From Rhodobium orientis (lineage in GTDB: Bacteria; Pseudomonadota; Alphaproteobacteria; Rhizobiales; Rhodobiaceae), in NCBI RefSeq assembly GCF_003258835.1, contig NZ_NPEV01000043.1, positions 1 to 48,871 of the forward strand: a DNA stretch of 48,871 nt, in the 5' to 3' direction. Shown here piece after piece: positions 9,155 to 16,471 of this stretch. Under the pieces are notes generated by a model. That model saw nothing but the letters and a program-made list of their open reading frames with translations. It had not been told where the DNA came from and did no database searches. Numbering within the stretch: the stretch's first letter is position 1; every line of letters begins with the position of its first letter. The translations under genes and the position numbers were made by a program.

Positions 9155-9868
9155 TCAATGGGCGCCGTGGTGGGCGTGCTGCGAGCCGTGGTGTTCGTGG
9201 CCGCCGCCATGGTCGTGATGGGTATTGCGCGGGTCCATCATGCCTTCCTTGACGCCGTAGCGGATGAGGAGGACGTTGACCGGATAGGCGGCGACCAGCC
9301 CGAAGGTGAGCGACAGGATCATCGCCGACCAGAACAGCGTCTCGGTGATGCCCGACCGGCCGCCGACCAGCAGGTCGGTGCCGATGGCGGTGATCTCCAT
9401 GACGGCGATGCTCGGCGTCTCAGACAGCAGCGCATCGCGCAGGGCCGTCCCGAACGGCACCCCGTCCTGGACCAGCGGGCCGACGGTCAGCGCATAGCCC
9501 ATCACATAGGCGAGCACGAAGGTCGTGCCGGCGATCCACCAGTTGGAGAGCGACAGGATGCCGGCGGTGACGATGACGCCGATGACCTCGCCCATGCCGC
9601 AGCCGGAATAGCAGTGGGCGACGGAGCGAAACGCGCGGCGCCAGAGACGGTCGTCGCCGATTTCCTTGCGGCCGGTGAACCAGTAGATGGCGAGGCCGAG
9701 GACGCCGGAATAGGCGACCGTGAACACCCAGACCACCTTCATCAGCGACATCAGATGGGAATTGTTCTGCCTGAGGTCGCGAATGAGGATGATGACGCTC
9801 GCCACCGCAAGGACGGCCCAGACGGTGACGAAAATCGGATTGGATATGAATGCGCGGAAGGTGTCCAT
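9155..9868 (-). CDS. DUF4396 membrane protein with a His-rich tail
   Basis: The 237-residue protein has about five or six hydrophobic membrane segments. A conserved HCYSGCGMGE motif at residues 85-94 sits next to a membrane helix and is typical of DUF4396 proteins, whose function is unknown. The last 21 residues contain ten histidines (HH.H...H.HH...H.HH..H), a probable metal-binding tail on one side of the membrane. The paired Cys and His residues near the membrane also suggest a metal ligand set, possibly copper, but this is inference. It is the last gene of a minus-strand run, 73 bases after the secreted coiled-coil gene. Confidence 0.8.
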   Translation of the reverse strand: MDTFRAFISNPIFVTVWAVLAVASVIILIRDLRQNNSHLMSLMKVVWVFTVAYSGVLGLAIYWFTGRKEIGDDRLWRRAFRSVAHCYSGCGMGEVIGVIVTAGILSLSNWWIAGTTFVLAYVMGYALTVGPLVQDGVPFGTALRDALLSETPSIAVMEITAIGTDLLVGGRSGITETLFWSAMILSLTFGLVAAYPVNVLLIRYGVKEGMMDPRNTHHDHGGGHEHHGSQHAHHGAH

Positions 9869-9941
9869 AAAAACGGAACCGGCGCCGCGCAGGTTTGTTC
9901 CGAAATTCGCGGTCGCGCCGCCGCCGCTACGGATCCCGCTC

Positions 9942-10304
9942 CTATTCGGCGCCGTAGCGTTTTTCGTATTCGGCCTGCAACTCTTGGCGCCGCGCCTCGT
10001 ATTCGGCGGTCAGGCGGTCGCATCCGGCGTTGAGGGCCTCGACCTCCTCGCGACGCGTCTTCAGGGCGCCGTCTTCCAGCGCGGGCCTGTCCTTTTCCAA
10101 GGTCGCTTCAAACGCCTTCGCCTTGAGGCAGACGAGCTTGGCGTTCTCGTTCATGGCCTGGACCTCCCGGTTCGCCCGTATCCGGTATTCCTGGGCCGTC
10201 TCGGTCTCGGCCTTGGCCGGGCCGGAGATCGCAAGGAGCAGGACGGCGAGCGCGGCGGCGGAAACCGTCCGCAGCGGTCCGGTGGCGGGGAAGTTGAGGG
10301 TCAT
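9942..10304 (-). CDS. Secreted coiled-coil hypothetical protein
   Basis: I do not recognise this 120-residue protein. It begins with a clear signal peptide (residues 1-32, ending AKA). The mature part is almost entirely charged helix with strong coiled-coil character (EYRIRANREVQAMNENAKLV and EYEARRQELQAEYEKRY). Two cysteines, C59 and C95, could form a disulfide pinning a helical hairpin. A periplasmic location is likely. It lies 30 bases downstream of the short-chain dehydrogenase gene on the same strand, so the two may be co-transcribed, although no functional link is evident. Confidence 0.65.
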   Translation of the reverse strand: MTLNFPATGPLRTVSAAALAVLLLAISGPAKAETETAQEYRIRANREVQAMNENAKLVCLKAKAFEATLEKDRPALEDGALKTRREEVEALNAGCDRLTAEYEARRQELQAEYEKRYGAE

Positions 10305-10334
10305 TGGCAGGTCTTTTCGATTGGTGCAGGTGAA

Positions 10335-11102
10335 TTAGCGCGGCGCCATCCTGAGCGCGCCGTCGAGGCGGATGGTCTCGCCGTTCAGCATCTCGTTCTC
10401 GCAGATGTGCTTGACGAGGGCGGCGTACTCTTCCGGCTGGCCGAGGCGGGAGGGGAACGGCACCTGGTCGCCGAGGGAATCGCGGACCTTTTCCGGCAGC
10501 GCCATCAGCATCGGGGTCAGAAAAATGCCGGGCGCGATGGTCATGACGCGGATGCCGGACTGCATCAGGTCGCGGGCGACGGGAAGGGTCAGGGCGGCAA
10601 TGCCGCCTTTTGAGGCGGCGTAGGCGGCCTGGCCGACCTGGCCGTCGAAGGCGGCGACCGATGCGGTGGAGACGATGACGCCGCGCTCGCCATCCTGCGT
10701 GACCGGCTCCGCCGTCACCATGCCGGTGGAGGCGTGCGCCATGCAGCGGAACGAGCCGATGAGGTTTACCCGGATGACGGCCTCGAACATGTCCATCGGA
10801 TGCGGATTGCCCTTGGAGGTGGTCTTGGCGACCGGGGCAATGCCGGCACAGTTGACGAGGATGCGCTCCTGGCCGTGCGCCTTGCGGGCTTCCTGGAAGC
10901 CGGCCATGACGCTGTCGTCGGAGCTGACGTCGACCTTGACGAAGATGCCGCCGATGGCGTCGGCGACCTTGCGGCCCTTTTCCTCCGCGACGTCGAAGAC
11001 GGCGACCTTGACGCCGCTTGCTGCCAGCGTCCGCGCCGTTGCCTCGCCGAGGCCGCCGGCCGCGCCGGTGACGACCGCGCTGATGTCCGATCCGAGTTTC
11101 AT
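10335..11102 (-). CDS. Short-chain dehydrogenase, 3-hydroxyacyl-CoA dehydrogenase type II-like
   Basis: This 255-residue NAD(P)-dependent SDR has the glycine-rich cofactor motif TGAAGGLG (12-19), NCAG (84-87), N113, and the catalytic S148, Y161 and K165 (YAASK). Its length, the long insertion before the active-site Ser, and the C-terminal NGETIRLDGALRM segment are typical of the HSD17B10-like branch. That branch oxidises L-3-hydroxyacyl-CoA in fatty-acid or branched-chain acyl-CoA breakdown. A GGGGGAGG ribosome binding site precedes the ATG. No thiolase or acyl-CoA dehydrogenase is adjacent, so the exact substrate is not shown by context. Confidence 0.88.
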   Translation of the reverse strand: MKLGSDISAVVTGAAGGLGEATARTLAASGVKVAVFDVAEEKGRKVADAIGGIFVKVDVSSDDSVMAGFQEARKAHGQERILVNCAGIAPVAKTTSKGNPHPMDMFEAVIRVNLIGSFRCMAHASTGMVTAEPVTQDGERGVIVSTASVAAFDGQVGQAAYAASKGGIAALTLPVARDLMQSGIRVMTIAPGIFLTPMLMALPEKVRDSLGDQVPFPSRLGQPEEYAALVKHICENEMLNGETIRLDGALRMAPR

Positions 11103-11175
11103 GGATGCCTCCCCCGTTTTGCCCGCCCGCTCGGGGGGCCGATCCGACTGGTGTATTCAGCGCCCGCCGCCGCGG

Positions 11176-12624
11176 TCAAGTCGAAAGGCGCGAGCGGACG
11201 GGTTCGGGGGCGGCGGGATCGGACGCGACCGGCGCCATGGCCTCCGGGGCGATGACAACAAGGTCGAGGGGGTCGGTTACCCCCGGCACCTGCCGGCCCT
11301 TGCGAACCTCGCCGCCGACGGTGCCGAACGCGGCATCGGAAAACCCCTGGGCGCGGGCGAGATCGAGGACGGCCGTCGTCGTCAGCCCGCGTGTTCCTTC
11401 GGTCTTGTTGGCGGTTTCCAGCTTGGCAGCGAGGTTGACCGGATCGCCGATGACGGTGTGCTCGCGGCGGTCGTGGACGCCGACGATGCCGACGGTGACG
11501 GACCCGGCCGTCACCGCGCAGCCGATGCGGAACGGGCCGGGCCAGCCCTCGGCGGCGAACGCCCCGGCCTCGGCATCGACCGCTGCAAGCACCGCGATGG
11601 CGGCCGCCAGAGCACCGGCGGCGTGGGTTTTCGATGGCTCCACGGCGCCGAAGGTGGCGAGCACGCCGTCGCCCAGGAACTTGTCAACGCGGCCGCCATG
11701 GGCCTCGATCGCCGGCACTACGACGGCCTGGTAGCGGGCGAGAACGCGCATGACGGCGTTCGGCTGGAGCCGCGCGGACGTCGGCGTGAACGTGCGGATG
11801 TCGACGACGAGGACCGCGGCCTCGCGCAGCACCCCCTCGCCGATCATGAGTTCGCGGTCGGCGTCGGTGATGGAGCGGGCAACCTCCGGCGCGAAATAGC
11901 GGCTGAGGTCACGGGCGGCCGCGCTGCCGCGCACGGCGGAAAACAGCAGCCCGCGGGCGCGCAGGAGGGCGACGCCGAGGATGCCCGTGACGCCGAGAAT
12001 GGCGATGATCTTGTCCATCTCCGCGCCGATCAGGATGGCGTTGCTGGTCAGATACTCCACGTAGTTGCGGGTGATCTTCATTTCGCCCATGTCGGTGAAA
12101 ACCGCATAGGCGACGAGGCACACCCAGCCGATGGCGGCGACGCTTCCCGCCGTCAGCACGAAACGCGGATCGAAGCGCAGGGCGCGCAGCGACACGAACA
12201 GGAAGACATAGAGGATCGTCGGCGCCTTCAGGTAAAAGCTCGGATGCTGCATGTACTGGATGTGGAAGGAAAAGATCAGCGCCATCAAAAGCGCCACGTC
12301 GACGACGATCGAGAGGAACAGGAACCAGGCCGGCAGCATGAATCGGTAGGACAGCCAGAGCCGGAGCACGGTGAAGACGAAATATCCGGCGAGCGCGAAG
12401 GGCACGAAATTGAAGCCTGTCGCGCCCTCTGCCCGCGGGGCGATGGCATAAAGCATGGAAAAGAAGACGACGGCGGAAAGCTGGGCCCAGCCGATCAGCC
12501 GCTCGGCCTGAGCCTCGCGGCGGCCGATGTCCTCGGCGACGCGCTCGGGCATTCCCTCCGCCGAGACGGTTCCCTCGCGGATGTCCTCGCTGAGTTCGCG
12601 AAACGCTTTCCTGAACCTGACCAT
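11176..12624 (-). CDS. Membrane-bound class III adenylate/guanylate cyclase
   Basis: The 482-residue protein has an N-terminal cytoplasmic segment, then about six membrane helices between residues 45 and 235, and a class III cyclase catalytic domain at about 255-450. The two metal-binding aspartates are present in VVDIRTFT and FLGDGVLATF, as are the likely purine-selecting Lys (VDKFLGDG) and D394 (IGDPVN). The transition-state Asn is N397, but the usual Arg four residues on is K401 (VNLAAKLE instead of VNLAARLE). Activity may therefore be reduced or altered. The membrane region does not match a sensor domain I can name. It is divergent from the FliK-like gene, with 207 bases between the two starts. 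Confidence 0.88.
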   Translation of the reverse strand: MVRFRKAFRELSEDIREGTVSAEGMPERVAEDIGRREAQAERLIGWAQLSAVVFFSMLYAIAPRAEGATGFNFVPFALAGYFVFTVLRLWLSYRFMLPAWFLFLSIVVDVALLMALIFSFHIQYMQHPSFYLKAPTILYVFLFVSLRALRFDPRFVLTAGSVAAIGWVCLVAYAVFTDMGEMKITRNYVEYLTSNAILIGAEMDKIIAILGVTGILGVALLRARGLLFSAVRGSAAARDLSRYFAPEVARSITDADRELMIGEGVLREAAVLVVDIRTFTPTSARLQPNAVMRVLARYQAVVVPAIEAHGGRVDKFLGDGVLATFGAVEPSKTHAAGALAAAIAVLAAVDAEAGAFAAEGWPGPFRIGCAVTAGSVTVGIVGVHDRREHTVIGDPVNLAAKLETANKTEGTRGLTTTAVLDLARAQGFSDAAFGTVGGEVRKGRQVPGVTDPLDLVVIAPEAMAPVASDPAAPEPVRSRLST

Positions 12625-12831
12625 GGGCGGCCGTCATTCCAATCCGAAGTGCCAGCCGCCAAGGTAGTACAGCTTCCCACGCGGCGACAGCACGGCTTTG
12701 GCCAATCGCGCGGCTTTGATGGGGCGTGAAAATCGACGCGGATCTCCGCCTTTCGCGCCGCCGGGATAAGCTTTTCTTAAGTTATTCTTCGTTAACTATT
12801 GTGAAACGTTCCGTTTGAGGGGATGTCGCGC

Positions 12832-14700
12832 GTGCCCGCTACAAGCTTCACTCCGCGCTCGGCGCCCGTTGTCAGCGTCTCGGCCCAGGCCGGCGCGGCA
12901 GGAGCGCAAGGCGGCCAGTTGATCGCCGCCCGCGTCGTCGAGGTGCGGGAGGACGGGTCCGTGCGCCTTGCCACCAGGGACGGCCAGTTCTCCGTCAAGC
13001 CGACCGTGCCGCTTGAAGTCGGCACCCGCCTGATGCTGCAGATCGAGGGCGCGGGTTCCCAGGTCAAGCTCGTCATACATGCCGACGGAAAACCGGCGCC
13101 GACGCTGCCCGGCGGCGGGCCTGGCGCTCAGGCCGGTGGCGGGCAGCCCGCGCCGCCCACGCCGGTTTCCGTCCCGGCGACGGGTGTTCAAGTGCCCCAG
13201 CCCGGCGGCTATCCGGCGCCTTTGCCGGCGGGACCGCCGCTGCCGGGGACCGCAACGGCCGTCCAGCCGGCTGTGCCGGGCGCAATCCCAACGGCTACGG
13301 TCGCGCAGGCCGTCGGTGCCGGCACGGCGGTGCCGGCGGGCGCGAACGCCCAGGCCGGAGTGCCGGGCGCGCCGGCGCCGGCGCCCGCAGGCGCGGCCGC
13401 AACCGCGGGCGCAATCCCGCCAGCCAACGTTTCCCCCGCCCCCTCCGGAGCGACGCCGTCCGGGGCACTTCAGGGCAGTGGCCCGCCGCCTCTGGCGCAG
13501 GGACAGGTGGCGCCGCAAGGGGGCACCGCGCAGCCCGCGCCCGCCGCCCAGGCTCCCCTGCCGCAGGCGAACACCGCGTCCAATCCGGCCCAGGTCGCGC
13601 AGCAGGCCGCTGCCTATGCGGCAAAGCCCGGGCAATCCGCACCGACGGCGACGCAAGCCGGCCCGCAGACCGCGGCAACCGGAACGGCACCGGCCGGCAC
13701 GGCAACGCCAGGCGCACCGACGACGGGTGCCGGCGGGGCGCCCGTTCCCCCCTCGACCAGCATCCTGGCGCGCGCGGCGCTCTCCGAAATGGTCCACACC
13801 GCAGCCTCGCGCCAGGACAGTCTGGCGCCGCTCTTTGCCAACCTCAACGCCGTTGCGTCGCACGGCGGCAATACGCTGCCCGATCCCGTGATGAAGGCCG
13901 TGCAGCAGCTTCTCGGCCTGAGGCTTCCCACCAATGCCCCGGTGACGGGCGAGCAGATGCGGCTTGCCGTGCAGTCGTCCGGCATCTTCCAGGAGGCGCA
14001 GCTTGCCACGGGCCAGGCCGCGGCGGCCTCCGGCGACATGAAGTCGGCGCTCCTGGTGCTGCGCAACGTGCTGACCACCTGGCTCGGCGCCGACGCGGCG
14101 GCAAATGTTGCGGCAACGACCAAACCTGGCGCCCGCCCGGGCGCCCCCCGCAAGGCCGGCACGCCAGCCGGCCAGCGCGCCGCAACGCCGTCCCTGACGG
14201 CCTCCTCGACCGGCACGCAGGCAATGCGGGCGCTGCTTGCCCAGACCGATGCCGCGCTCGACCGGGTGCGGCTGTCACAATTCGCCTCGCGCGCCGACGA
14301 CGACGGTGCGCCGGCGCAGGCCGCTCGCGGCCATGACTGGACCTTCGAGATCCCGCTGGCCCTCGGCCGGCAGACGCCGATCGCCCAGTTCCGCATCGCC
14401 CGCGACAAGGAAAAGGGCAAAAACGGCAAGTCCCGCATCTGGCGGGTCCAGTTTTCCATGGATTTCGAGCCGCTCGGCGCCATCAACGGCCAGGTGGCGC
14501 TCTGCGACAGCGACGTCTCGGTTACCGTCTTTGCCGAGCGCGAGGAGACGAGCGAATTGTTGCGCGGCGCCCTCGGCGATCTGCGCGGCGCGCTTTCCGA
14601 CGCCGCCTTCGGGGTCGAGGAGGTCCAGGTCCATACCGGAACGCCGGACTTTCCGACCGGTGCGCCCGGCGCCGGCACGCATGTGGATACCGAGACATGA
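12832..14700 (+). CDS. FliK-like hook-length control / export substrate-switch protein
   Basis: The 622-residue product has a short folded N-terminus (ARVVEVREDGSVRLATRDGQ), a very long Pro/Ala/Gly-rich disordered middle (about residues 80-310), and a folded C-terminus. The end (WTFEIPLALGRQTPIAQFRI...WRVQFSMDFEPLGAINGQV) resembles the FliK C-terminal domain that contacts FlhB. The frame could start at an ATG at 12823, but the only ribosome binding site, GAGGGG, abuts that ATG; the GTG at 12832 sits 9 bases after it and is the better start. The stop overlaps the start of the FlhB-tail gene by four bases. No other flagellar or secretion genes are present, so the pair may serve a distant flagellar locus. 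Confidence 0.78.
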   Translation: MPATSFTPRSAPVVSVSAQAGAAGAQGGQLIAARVVEVREDGSVRLATRDGQFSVKPTVPLEVGTRLMLQIEGAGSQVKLVIHADGKPAPTLPGGGPGAQAGGGQPAPPTPVSVPATGVQVPQPGGYPAPLPAGPPLPGTATAVQPAVPGAIPTATVAQAVGAGTAVPAGANAQAGVPGAPAPAPAGAAATAGAIPPANVSPAPSGATPSGALQGSGPPPLAQGQVAPQGGTAQPAPAAQAPLPQANTASNPAQVAQQAAAYAAKPGQSAPTATQAGPQTAATGTAPAGTATPGAPTTGAGGAPVPPSTSILARAALSEMVHTAASRQDSLAPLFANLNAVASHGGNTLPDPVMKAVQQLLGLRLPTNAPVTGEQMRLAVQSSGIFQEAQLATGQAAAASGDMKSALLVLRNVLTTWLGADAAANVAATTKPGARPGAPRKAGTPAGQRAATPSLTASSTGTQAMRALLAQTDAALDRVRLSQFASRADDDGAPAQAARGHDWTFEIPLALGRQTPIAQFRIARDKEKGKNGKSRIWRVQFSMDFEPLGAINGQVALCDSDVSVTVFAEREETSELLRGALGDLRGALSDAAFGVEEVQVHTGTPDFPTGAPGAGTHVDTET

Positions 14701-15083
14701 GCGAGACCGAAAAACCCCGCCTCGCCGTTGCGCTGGAATACGAGAAGGGCTCGGATGCCGCACCGCGGGTCACTGCCAAGGGCCGCGGCGAGTTGGCCGA
14801 AAAGATCCTCGCGGCCGCCCAGGAGCACGACGTTCCCGTTGAGGAGAACGAACCGCTCGCCGAAGCGCTCAGCACGGTGGAGCTCGACGATGCGATCCCG
14901 GAGGAGCTTTACCGCGCGGTCGCCGAGGTCATCGGCTTCGTGCTCAGGGCCTCCGGCCAGCTTCCGGCGCGGCCGGATCCGGCGAAATCTGCTCCGGCCC
15001 GTTCAGCGGGGGACGGGGCGCTGTCGAGTGCGCGCCCCATGCCGCATCCGCCCTACCTTCAGAGCGACAATTCCAATCCCTGA
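14697..15083 (+). CDS. FlhB C-terminal-domain-like protein (FhlB/FlhX type)
   Basis: The 128-residue protein matches the cytoplasmic tail of FlhB/YscU export-switch proteins: AVALEYEKG..APRVTAKGRGELAEKI, EHDVPVEENEPLAEAL, and IPEELYRAVAEVIGFVLR. It lacks the membrane part and the NPTH autocleavage loop; the aligned residues read roughly EKPR. Stand-alone FlhB tails can replace the cleaved FlhB tail in some bacteria. It overlaps the FliK-like gene at ATGA, so the two are translationally coupled. This mirrors the known FliK-FlhB contact and suggests a paired, possibly regulatory, export-switch module. The last 30 or so residues are low complexity. Confidence 0.85.
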   Translation: MSETEKPRLAVALEYEKGSDAAPRVTAKGRGELAEKILAAAQEHDVPVEENEPLAEALSTVELDDAIPEELYRAVAEVIGFVLRASGQLPARPDPAKSAPARSAGDGALSSARPMPHPPYLQSDNSNP

Positions 15084-15898
15084 TGGGCGATCATGGCGCC
15101 GCCATGGCGCTTGCGGATGACGTCTGCGAGCCGGTCGAGTTCGTCGTCCGTGCGGTCGGGATCGTGGTGGAAGAGGATCGGCATGCGCACGTCGGCGCGC
15201 TCGGCAAGGTCGAGGCACTTTTCCCAGGTGGAATGGCCCCAGCCGACGTGGCTTTGATATTCCTGCTCGGTGTACATGGTGTCGTAGATCATGGCGTCGG
15301 CGCCGGCGACGAAGTCCGCCAGCCGCGCGTCGATCTCCGGGTTGCCGTGCTCGTGGTCGGTGACCGTGCAGAACACCCGGTCGTCGCATGAGATGCGGTA
15401 GGCGATCGCCCCGCCCGGATGGTTGAGGAGCATGGTGTCGACAGTGAAGGATCCGCCGAGCGGCAGCCGGTCGCCCGGCGAAAAGGCGTTGAAGGTGACG
15501 CCGGTCAGCCCGCACACCGACATCGGAAAGATCGGCGGCGACATCATCCGCTTCAGCACGTCCTCCAGCGTCCCCTCCTCCGCGCCCAGATGCCCGGCCC
15601 AGAAACGCACCGAGACGTCCTTGTCATAGGCGGGAGCAAAGAACGGCAGGCCGCAGACATGGTCGAGATGGGTGTGGGTGAGGAGGAGGTCGACGTCCCT
15701 GACCCCTTCGCGGCTCATCGCGGCGCCGAGATGGCGAATGCCGGTGCCGCAGTCGATGATCAGCACGCGCTCGCCGATGCGCACCTCCATGCAGGTGGTC
15801 TCGCCGCCATAGCGCACCGTGGTGGCGCCGGGCGCCGGGATCGACCCGCGCACGCCCCACAGTCGGACCAGAAACGTCCTGGAATTGCGTCCCGTCAT
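15059..15898 (-). CDS. MBL-fold metallo-hydrolase (RNase Z/PhnP-like)
   Basis: The 279-residue protein has the metallo-beta-lactamase metal motif THTHLDH at residues 74-80 (H75, H77, D79, H80), an upstream ID.GTG segment, and later ligands in LLNHPGG, TDHEHG and FHHDP. An N-terminal VRGSIPAPG..T.RYGG..TC segment is shared with PhnP- and RNase Z-like phosphodiesterases, so cleavage of a phosphodiester is plausible. The ATG at 15898 has a GGGGAG site just upstream; a TTG at 15922 overlapping the preceding stop is an alternative. It is the last gene of the ABC-protein operon. Its 3' end overlaps the FlhB-tail gene by 25 bases, tail to tail. Confidence 0.85.
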   Translation of the reverse strand: MTGRNSRTFLVRLWGVRGSIPAPGATTVRYGGETTCMEVRIGERVLIIDCGTGIRHLGAAMSREGVRDVDLLLTHTHLDHVCGLPFFAPAYDKDVSVRFWAGHLGAEEGTLEDVLKRMMSPPIFPMSVCGLTGVTFNAFSPGDRLPLGGSFTVDTMLLNHPGGAIAYRISCDDRVFCTVTDHEHGNPEIDARLADFVAGADAMIYDTMYTEQEYQSHVGWGHSTWEKCLDLAERADVRMPILFHHDPDRTDDELDRLADVIRKRHGGAMIAHQGLELSL

Positions 15899-15918
15899 GC
15901 TCTCCCCGTCGCCATCGT

Positions 15919-16380
15919 TCAATTGCCGCCCGTGGCCGAGCGCAGGTCCGCCAGATCCCGTGTCGTGCGCTCCAGCCGGGCGGCGAGGACGCGCATCACC
16001 TCAAGCGCGATATCGGGAAACTCTTTCAGCAGCTTCAGGAAGTTGTCCTTGTTGATGGACAGGATCGCCATCTCCGTTGTGGCGCGGATGGTGGCCGTGC
16101 GCGGCACGTCGCACAGGATGGCGATCTCGCCGACGATGTCGTTGGTGGCGACGCCAGCCACCTTCCTGAGGCCCTGATCGGTCTCGACCAGCACGTCGGC
16201 CTCGCCGTCAAGCACGATGAAGGCGGAATCGCCGCTCTCGCCCTGGCGGCACAGATCCTCGCCGGCGCGCACCGTGACGCGGTCGGAGATGAACGCCAGG
16301 AGGCGCAGCTTGGCCGTATCGATCTTCCTGAACAGCGGCACCTTGCGGAGCGCTTCGACTTCGGCATTGAGCGTCACCAC
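15919..16380 (-). CDS. Stand-alone cyclic-nucleotide-binding domain protein
   Basis: This 153-residue protein is a single CNB domain flanked by helices and has no DNA-binding domain, so it is not a CRP/FNR regulator. The phosphate-binding cassette reads IVGEIAILCDVPRTATIRA, with G84, E85, R94 and T95 present, so cAMP or cGMP binding is credible. The start is a GTG at 16380 (or the next codon, 16377), preceded by AAGGGGAAAT; the longer open frame upstream encodes Arg-rich nonsense. It sits 91 bases downstream of the ABC-protein gene and 20 bases before the MBL-fold gene. It probably senses a nucleotide signal for the exporter or hydrolase; two cyclases are encoded in the same window. Confidence 0.85.
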   Translation of the reverse strand: MVTLNAEVEALRKVPLFRKIDTAKLRLLAFISDRVTVRAGEDLCRQGESGDSAFIVLDGEADVLVETDQGLRKVAGVATNDIVGEIAILCDVPRTATIRATTEMAILSINKDNFLKLLKEFPDIALEVMRVLAARLERTTRDLADLRSATGGN

Positions 16381-16471
16381 ATTTCCCCTTTTCCGCTCTC
16401 GCCCGATGGACCGGGGCCAAGGCCGACACCCTGCCCGGTCCCGATGATTGCGACCGTCCCCGGCAGAACGG

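Noticed and set aside
12770-12800. TTAA-type motifs in the divergent cyclase/FliK-like gap as a CtrA site
   Set aside because: The spacing between TTAA and TTAAC is 11 bases rather than the 7 of the CtrA consensus, so the match is not good enough.
13080-13760. Pro/Ala/Gly-rich repetitive stretch in the FliK-like gene as a tandem repeat array or assembly fault
   Set aside because: The DNA has no fixed repeat unit and the frame stays open; long disordered linkers are normal for FliK proteins.
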